The translations under genes were made by a program, and so were the position numbers. DNA of 64,000 bases from Marinobacter sp. (lineage in GTDB: Bacteria > Pseudomonadota > Gammaproteobacteria > Pseudomonadales > Oleiphilaceae): assembly GCA_022565395.1 (NCBI GenBank), contig JAIUMV010000013.1:1-64000 (forward strand), read 5' to 3'. Below, one piece after another: positions 59,496 to 64,000 of the stretch. Under the pieces are notes generated by a model that worked only from the letters and a program-made list of their open reading frames with translations, did no database searches and had not been told where the DNA came from. Each line of letters opens with the position of its first letter. Within the stretch, counting starts at the first letter, position 1.

Positions 59496-61019
59496 TCAGT
59501 CGTCGTCGTTATGAAGATCAATAATACCGCTGTCTGCAGTCATGGTGGCACCAGAAGCACTGCGGGAAGCGTCATTCCGGTTGGCTTCAAGACGCGCCAG
59601 ATAGGCCTCATCCACGTCACCGGTGATGTACTCGCCATTGAACACCGAACACTCCCAGCGCTCGATATCCGGATTAACATCATTCACACAGGTCAACAGA
59701 TCCTCAAGATCCTGATAGACCAGCCAGTCAGCACCGATCATGTTTTGCACTTCCTCGACCGTCCGATCATGAGCGATCAACTCATCGGCAGCCGGCATGT
59801 CGATACCGTAAACGTTGGGGTAGCGGACCGGGGGCGCGGCTGAGGCAAAGTAAACCTTACGGGCACCAGCATCACGGGCCATCTGGACGATCTCGCGACA
59901 GGTGGTGCCGCGGACGATTGAGTCATCCACCAGCATCACGTTTTTGTCCTTGAACTCCAGATCAATGGGGTTCAGCTTCTGGCGCACCGATTTCTTACGC
60001 AGTTTTTGTCCCGGCATGATGAAGGTGCGCCCGATGTAGCGGTTCTTCATGAAACCTTCCCGGTACTTGACGCCCAGGCGGTGAGCCAGCTGCATAGCAG
60101 ATGTGCGGCTGGTGTCGGGAATTGGCATGATCACATCAATGTCATGTTCCGGGCGCTCACGCATCACCTTGTCAGCCAGGGTCTCACCCATGCGCAAACG
60201 GGCCTTGTACACGGATACCTTATCAATGATGGAGTCCGGGCGGGCAAAATACACGTGCTCAAAAATACAGGGCACCAGGTGGGGATCGTCCGCACACTGC
60301 TGAGTGTAGAGGCTGCCATCGGTTTCAATATAGATGGCCTCACCGGGTTCAATGTCACGTACCATTCTGAAGCCTGCCGCACTCAGAGCAACACTCTCAG
60401 AGGCAATCATGTATTCCTTGCCGTCATCGGACTCACGCACGCCATAACACACCGGACGGATACCGTGTGGGTCACGGAAAGCCAGAATACCGTACCCGGT
60501 CACCATGGCGATAACCGCATACGCTCCCCGTACGCGCTTGTGAACGGCGCTGACCGCAGCAAAGATCTCATCTTTGGTGGGTGTCAGCTTGCCCAGCTTC
60601 TGCAGCTCATGGGCAAACACGTTCAGCAGCACTTCAGAGTCGGAGTTGGTGTTGATGTGGCGAAGATCAGTCCGGAACAGGTCTTCACTCAGCTCGTCAG
60701 CATTCGTGAGGTTGCCGTTGTGGGCAAGCGTGATGCCATAAGGGCTGTTAACGTAAAAGGGCTGCGCTTCCGCCGAGCTGGATGAACCCGCTGTCGGATA
60801 ACGCACATGACCGATACCGACGTTGCCAACCAGCCGCCGCATGTGCCGGGTGTGAAACACATCCCGCACCAGGCCGTTGTCTTTACGGAGAAAAAACCGG
60901 TTATCCTGAAAGGTAACGATACCGGCCGCATCCTGACCCCGGTGCTGCAACACTGTCAGTGCATCGTACAGTAACTGGTTTACATTGGATGTGCTGACAA
61001 TACCAACTATTCCACACAT
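59496..61019 (-). CDS. purF: Amidophosphoribosyltransferase
   Basis: This 507-residue enzyme carries out the first step of purine synthesis, from PRPP and glutamine to phosphoribosylamine. The N-terminal nucleophile is Cys2 in MCGIVGIVS, with no propeptide. The PRPP loop is [19 protein letters not shown] near residue 365. The glutaminase region includes [16 protein letters not shown]. It is cotranscribed with cvpA, 46 bases apart. Confidence 0.98.
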   Translation of the reverse strand: MCGIVGIVSTSNVNQLLYDALTVLQHRGQDAAGIVTFQDNRFFLRKDNGLVRDVFHTRHMRRLVGNVGIGHVRYPTAGSSSSAEAQPFYVNSPYGITLAHNGNLTNADELSEDLFRTDLRHINTNSDSEVLLNVFAHELQKLGKLTPTKDEIFAAVSAVHKRVRGAYAVIAMVTGYGILAFRDPHGIRPVCYGVRESDDGKEYMIASESVALSAAGFRMVRDIEPGEAIYIETDGSLYTQQCADDPHLVPCIFEHVYFARPDSIIDKVSVYKARLRMGETLADKVMRERPEHDIDVIMPIPDTSRTSAMQLAHRLGVKYREGFMKNRYIGRTFIMPGQKLRKKSVRQKLNPIDLEFKDKNVMLVDDSIVRGTTCREIVQMARDAGARKVYFASAAPPVRYPNVYGIDMPAADELIAHDRTVEEVQNMIGADWLVYQDLEDLLTCVNDVNPDIERWECSVFNGEYITGDVDEAYLARLEANRNDASRSASGATMTADSGIIDLHNDDD

Positions 61020-61065
61020 GGGTGTCGTGTTCTCCAGAGCGTTTACAGAAATTCAAGAAATGCGT

Positions 61066-61635
61066 TTACAGGCCGTGCTTCAATATCAGGCTCGCTTCAT
61101 TGGGGAAGCTGTTACCTGCACCTTCCCCATCCTGGCCCTCAGGACCGAGGAAACGGGAAAACTCATCCCCGAAGGTGTGGCGCGACCAGGTTTCCACCAC
61201 TGACAGGCGTTCAATCATTACAGACTCCTGCCACCAGGTATCTTCTGCCAGTGGGGTATAACGGGTGAAAGCGATCATTACTACCACGATAACCAGACCA
61301 CGCAACAAACCAAACCCCATACCGAGTACCCGGTCCGTGGAGGTGAGACCTGTCGCACGTATCAGATGCCCGATCAGGTTGTTGATAATGATGCCCACAA
61401 TCAAAGTGGCAAAAAACAGAATGGCGAAGGCTGCTACCAGTCGAACCACTGGTGTTTCCACCGTGTCTGCAAGCAATGACTGCATTTGCGGATGAAAGGT
61501 TCGGGCGACCACAAAGGCACAGACCCAGGTAACCAGTGAGAGCGCCTCTTTGACAAACCCCCTGGCAAGACTGATCAGCGTCGAAACCGCAATAATTACT
61601 ATGATGACCCAATCAATCCAGATCAATGCGTCCAT
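61066..61635 (-). CDS. cvpA: CvpA-family membrane protein
   Basis: This 189-residue inner-membrane protein has four hydrophobic helices and the family start IWIDWVIIVIIAVSTLISLARGFVKE. The segment GMGFGLLRGLVIVVVMIA is also typical. CvpA is needed for colicin V production and envelope stress resistance in enterobacteria; its molecular role is unsettled. Confidence 0.92.
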   Translation of the reverse strand: MDALIWIDWVIIVIIAVSTLISLARGFVKEALSLVTWVCAFVVARTFHPQMQSLLADTVETPVVRLVAAFAILFFATLIVGIIINNLIGHLIRATGLTSTDRVLGMGFGLLRGLVIVVVMIAFTRYTPLAEDTWWQESVMIERLSVVETWSRHTFGDEFSRFLGPEGQDGEGAGNSFPNEASLILKHGL

Positions 61636-61739
61636 CGATGGCCCGGCGACGAATGAATAGAAAGCGGGATTTTAGCAGGAATGGCGCCCAACCCAAACTG
61701 CAATCGGGCGCTTATTTCGGACGGCTCTGATTAAGGGTG

Positions 61740-62324
61740 TCAGCGGTCACCGCTGGTGACCAGGCTGTTCACACTGAACTGACGGTCAAGCGCCTGTTTG
61801 GCCTTGTCTGCATCACTGCGCTCAATGAAAGGACCGGCAAAAACCCGCTGCAGAGGCGCTGCGCCGGCACGCTCCACCCGCTGCACGTGGGCGTTGTATC
61901 CCGCTTCACGCACGCGATCCCGCAACCCACGGGCATTATCTGCACTGCCAAAGCTGCCTAGCTGCACCACCCAGGCACCCTGGAGGGTTTCAGCATACTG
62001 TACCTGCTCAGGCTGTGGCGCAGGCGCTGCGGCTGGCACTTGCGGCTGCGGCCGTGGCTGTGCCACAGCAGGTTCTGCCGGAGGCGTCACCGGAGCCGCT
62101 TCGGGCTCCTCAATCCGCCAGCCTGGTGCCGATTCGACAGTATCAGGTAGTTGCTGTTGAGTAGGTGAGCGGACCTGTACAGCGGGGAACACGGGCTCAT
62201 CAGGGATGTCGATCACGCGACTGGTGCGTTCGGGGTGCGGCTCATCAAACAGCATGGGGACAAAAATGACCGCGAGGGAAATCAGCACCAGCGCGCCTAT
62301 AAGACGCTGTTTGAGTCCATCCAC
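61740..62324 (-). CDS. dedD: SPOR-domain protein DedD
   Basis: This 194-residue single-pass division protein has an inner-membrane helix LIGALVLISLAVIFVPMLF at about 8-26, followed by a Pro/Ala-rich periplasmic linker. The C-terminal SPOR domain (about 115-192, AWVVQLGSFGSADNARGLRD) binds denuded peptidoglycan at the septum. The start is the GTG at 62324, giving the usual DGLKQRLIGA N-terminus. The frame is open 26 codons further upstream. Confidence 0.92.
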   Translation of the reverse strand: MDGLKQRLIGALVLISLAVIFVPMLFDEPHPERTSRVIDIPDEPVFPAVQVRSPTQQQLPDTVESAPGWRIEEPEAAPVTPPAEPAVAQPRPQPQVPAAAPAPQPEQVQYAETLQGAWVVQLGSFGSADNARGLRDRVREAGYNAHVQRVERAGAAPLQRVFAGPFIERSDADKAKQALDRQFSVNSLVTSGDR

Positions 62325-62431
62325 CGTACCATGACTCCTGAAAGCTGCCGTAACCAAGGACGCCAACTGCGCCCAACCCAGCCAAGATGGTAACTCGGCC
62401 ACACACTGAACTCAAAAACAACAGGGGCAAA

Positions 62432-63718
62432 TTAACGGGTTTTAAGAAAGTAGGTCTGAGCCGCCGCTACCGTAAAGAAGGAACCGAAGATCAGCAGCCG
62501 GTCGTCCGGCGCCATATCTGCCAGGGCAGCCTCAATAGCCTGTGATACGGAGGCGTAGCAGCCGGTCAAGGCGTCAGGTTCCAGCCCTGCTCTCGTTTTC
62601 AGCACCTCTACCGCCAAACCACGGGGCACATCAAGGCCTGCCAGATACCAATGATTGGTTGCAGGCGCCATGGCCGCGACAACGCCCGTTACGTCTTTAT
62701 CCTCAAGCGCGGCATACACCACCCGCGTTGCTCCTTTCACTGCAGCGCCCTGCAGTCGCCCAGCGAGCCAATGGGCCGCATGGGGATTGTGGCCCACATC
62801 AGCAATTACCAGCGGCTGTTGACTAAGGGTCTGAAACCGCCCCGGCAAGCTGACCGCCGCCAGCACCTGCGCAATGCGCTCTTCACTCATGCCGGGTAAC
62901 AATAGCCGCGCGGCCTCGACAGCCATACCCAAACTAGCCGCTGGCAAAGGCGAACCTTCTACAGAGACGGCCGCAACAGGTTCATCACTCAGGTAGATCA
63001 CCCGGTCACCGGACTGCTCCAGCCGGTAGTGCTCACCAAGGCGACGCAACGGGATGCGCTGTGCCGCAACCTGCTGCATTACGGACTTGGGGGGGTTCAG
63101 TTCACCGTAGATGGCAGGCTTGCCCACCCGCAAAATACCCGCCTTTTCGAACCCGATATCTTCCCGGTTATCGCCCAGCCAGGCGGTATGATCCAGGTCG
63201 ATGGAGGTGATAATGGCCAGGTCAGCATCCCAGACATTGACGGCGTCCAGACGACCGCCCAGCCCCACCTCCAACACCCAGTCCTCCATGCCGGCGGCTG
63301 CCATGGCGGCAAACGCTGCCAACGTGCCGAACTCGAAATAGGTCAGTGAGACACTGCCCCGGGCGGCTTCCACGCGCTCGAAAGCTGCGACAAGGTCTGC
63401 ATCACAGGCATCTCGTCCATTCAGCCGCACTCGCTCGTTGTACTTGAGCAAATGCGGGGAGGAATAGACCCCAACCTTACGGCCAGCATCCAACAGCAGC
63501 GCCTCGATACAGGCTGCGGTGCTACCTTTTCCATTGGTGCCTGCTACGGTAATCACCCTGGGCCTCGGGCGTCGAGGGAAAAGCTTTTGCAACACCAGCA
63601 AGACCCGGTCTAACCCCATGTCTATCTCGACCGGGTGCAAGGCTTCCAGGTAGTCAAGCCAGACTGCAAGACCGGCCCCGGACTGGGGCCGCTGTGGTGC
63701 GCTGGAACGGTCAGTCAC
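62432..63718 (-). CDS. folC: Bifunctional dihydrofolate/folylpolyglutamate synthase
   Basis: This 428-residue Mur-ligase-fold enzyme makes dihydrofolate and adds glutamate tails. The P loop is [15 protein letters not shown] near 58-72. Further motifs are [17 protein letters not shown] and [16 protein letters not shown] near 308. Its start overlaps the end of accD by 8 bases. Confidence 0.96.
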   Translation of the reverse strand: MTDRSSAPQRPQSGAGLAVWLDYLEALHPVEIDMGLDRVLLVLQKLFPRRPRPRVITVAGTNGKGSTAACIEALLLDAGRKVGVYSSPHLLKYNERVRLNGRDACDADLVAAFERVEAARGSVSLTYFEFGTLAAFAAMAAAGMEDWVLEVGLGGRLDAVNVWDADLAIITSIDLDHTAWLGDNREDIGFEKAGILRVGKPAIYGELNPPKSVMQQVAAQRIPLRRLGEHYRLEQSGDRVIYLSDEPVAAVSVEGSPLPAASLGMAVEAARLLLPGMSEERIAQVLAAVSLPGRFQTLSQQPLVIADVGHNPHAAHWLAGRLQGAAVKGATRVVYAALEDKDVTGVVAAMAPATNHWYLAGLDVPRGLAVEVLKTRAGLEPDALTGCYASVSQAIEAALADMAPDDRLLIFGSFFTVAAAQTYFLKTR

Positions 63719-64000
63719 GGGTTACAGGCACCTGGGATTCTTCATAATGGGGAGCTTCTTCATGGGCCGGCTTGGGCTGGCCAGTAAACTTGGCCAGTAC
63801 GCAGGCAATACGCTCACGCAGCTCATGGCGATGCAGGATCATGTCGATAGCACCGTGCTCAAGCAGGAACTCGCTACGCTGGAAGCCCTCCGGCAGTTTC
63901 TCACGCACCGTCTGCTCAATAACCCGCGGGCCCGCAAAACCAATCAGTGCATAGGGCTCAGCGATATTAAGATCACCCAGCATTGCCAGACTGGCAGAGA
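63711..64000 (-). CDS. accD: Acetyl-CoA carboxylase carboxyltransferase subunit beta, C-terminal part
   Basis: The last 95 or so codons of accD are in the window and the frame runs past the right edge. The segments [39 protein letters not shown] and [20 protein letters not shown] are diagnostic for the beta carboxyltransferase, which transfers CO2 from biotin to acetyl-CoA. The N-terminal zinc ribbon lies outside. A variable acidic tail ends the protein. Confidence 0.96.
   Translation of the reverse strand, partial: SASLAMLGDLNIAEPYALIGFAGPRVIEQTVREKLPEGFQRSEFLLEHGAIDMILHRHELRERIACVLAKFTGQPKPAHEEAPHYEESQVPVTRD

Overview
The window looks like a chromosomal segment of a free-living gammaproteobacterium in or near the Pseudomonas/Marinobacter part of the class. 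I infer this from gene content and order, because no 16S rRNA gene is present. Several blocks follow gene orders I recall from Pseudomonas: gacA-uvrC-pgsA followed by tRNA-Gly and tRNA-Cys; tRNA-Ser, yccA and tusDCBE; cobA-serS-rarA-lolA-ftsK; metZ-purF-cvpA-dedD-folC-accD; and fimL, dnaQ, rnhA, a methyltransferase, gloB, mltD, yejABEF and fabI. Base composition is moderately GC-rich and even. Nearly all of the sequence is intact housekeeping genes, with accessory material in a few places.

Layout. Positions 1-5564 hold the start of a REP-associated (Y1) transposase, a 61-residue zinc-ribbon protein, and a two-gene operon of pyruvate:ferredoxin oxidoreductase and a dihydroorotate-dehydrogenase-like flavoprotein. 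Positions 5740-13687 hold tRNA-Cys and tRNA-Gly with their promoter, an RND efflux pump with its adaptor, and pgsA-uvrC-gacA. Positions 13791-18596 are the most unusual part: an FG-GAP lipoprotein, a secreted reprolysin-like zinc metalloprotease, and a small lipoprotein that appears to be a free-standing copy of the protease propeptide. Positions 18907-24816 hold tRNA-Ser, yccA, the tRNA 2-thiouridine sulfur relay tusDCBE, ybiB, two membrane proteins and nfuA. Positions 25017-34353 hold metH, small membrane proteins, sulfite reductase with its DUF934 partner, a quinone-oxidoreductase-like enzyme, sohB and an SCP2-domain protein. Positions 34423-47513 hold fimL, dnaQ, rnhA, a methyltransferase, gloB, mltD, the yejABEF peptide importer and fabI. 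Positions 47519-49812 hold a PilZ protein coupled to a DUF1631-like protein. A nested-inverted-repeat (MITE-like) element lies at 49963-50230, upstream of aroF. From 51415 to the right edge eleven genes run leftward: accD (partial), folC, dedD, cvpA, purF, metZ, ftsK, lolA, rarA, serS and cobA.

How the genes work together. Sulfur and one-carbon metabolism recur: sulfite reductase, SUMT for siroheme, O-succinylhomoserine sulfhydrylase, cobalamin-dependent methionine synthase, the Tus relay and NfuA. Envelope functions are also frequent: LolA, FtsK, MltD, SohB, DedD, the RND pump, PgsA, FabI and AccD. Regulation and surface behaviour are represented by GacA, FimL and a PilZ protein.

The best candidate for something undescribed is the translationally coupled lipoprotein/metalloprotease pair at 15751-18596. 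Other points worth checking are a TusE that keeps both DsrC-type cysteines, the nested-palindrome element upstream of aroF, and a 37-residue membrane protein at 28972-29085. I saw no CRISPR array, prophage, toxin-antitoxin module or classical defence island.
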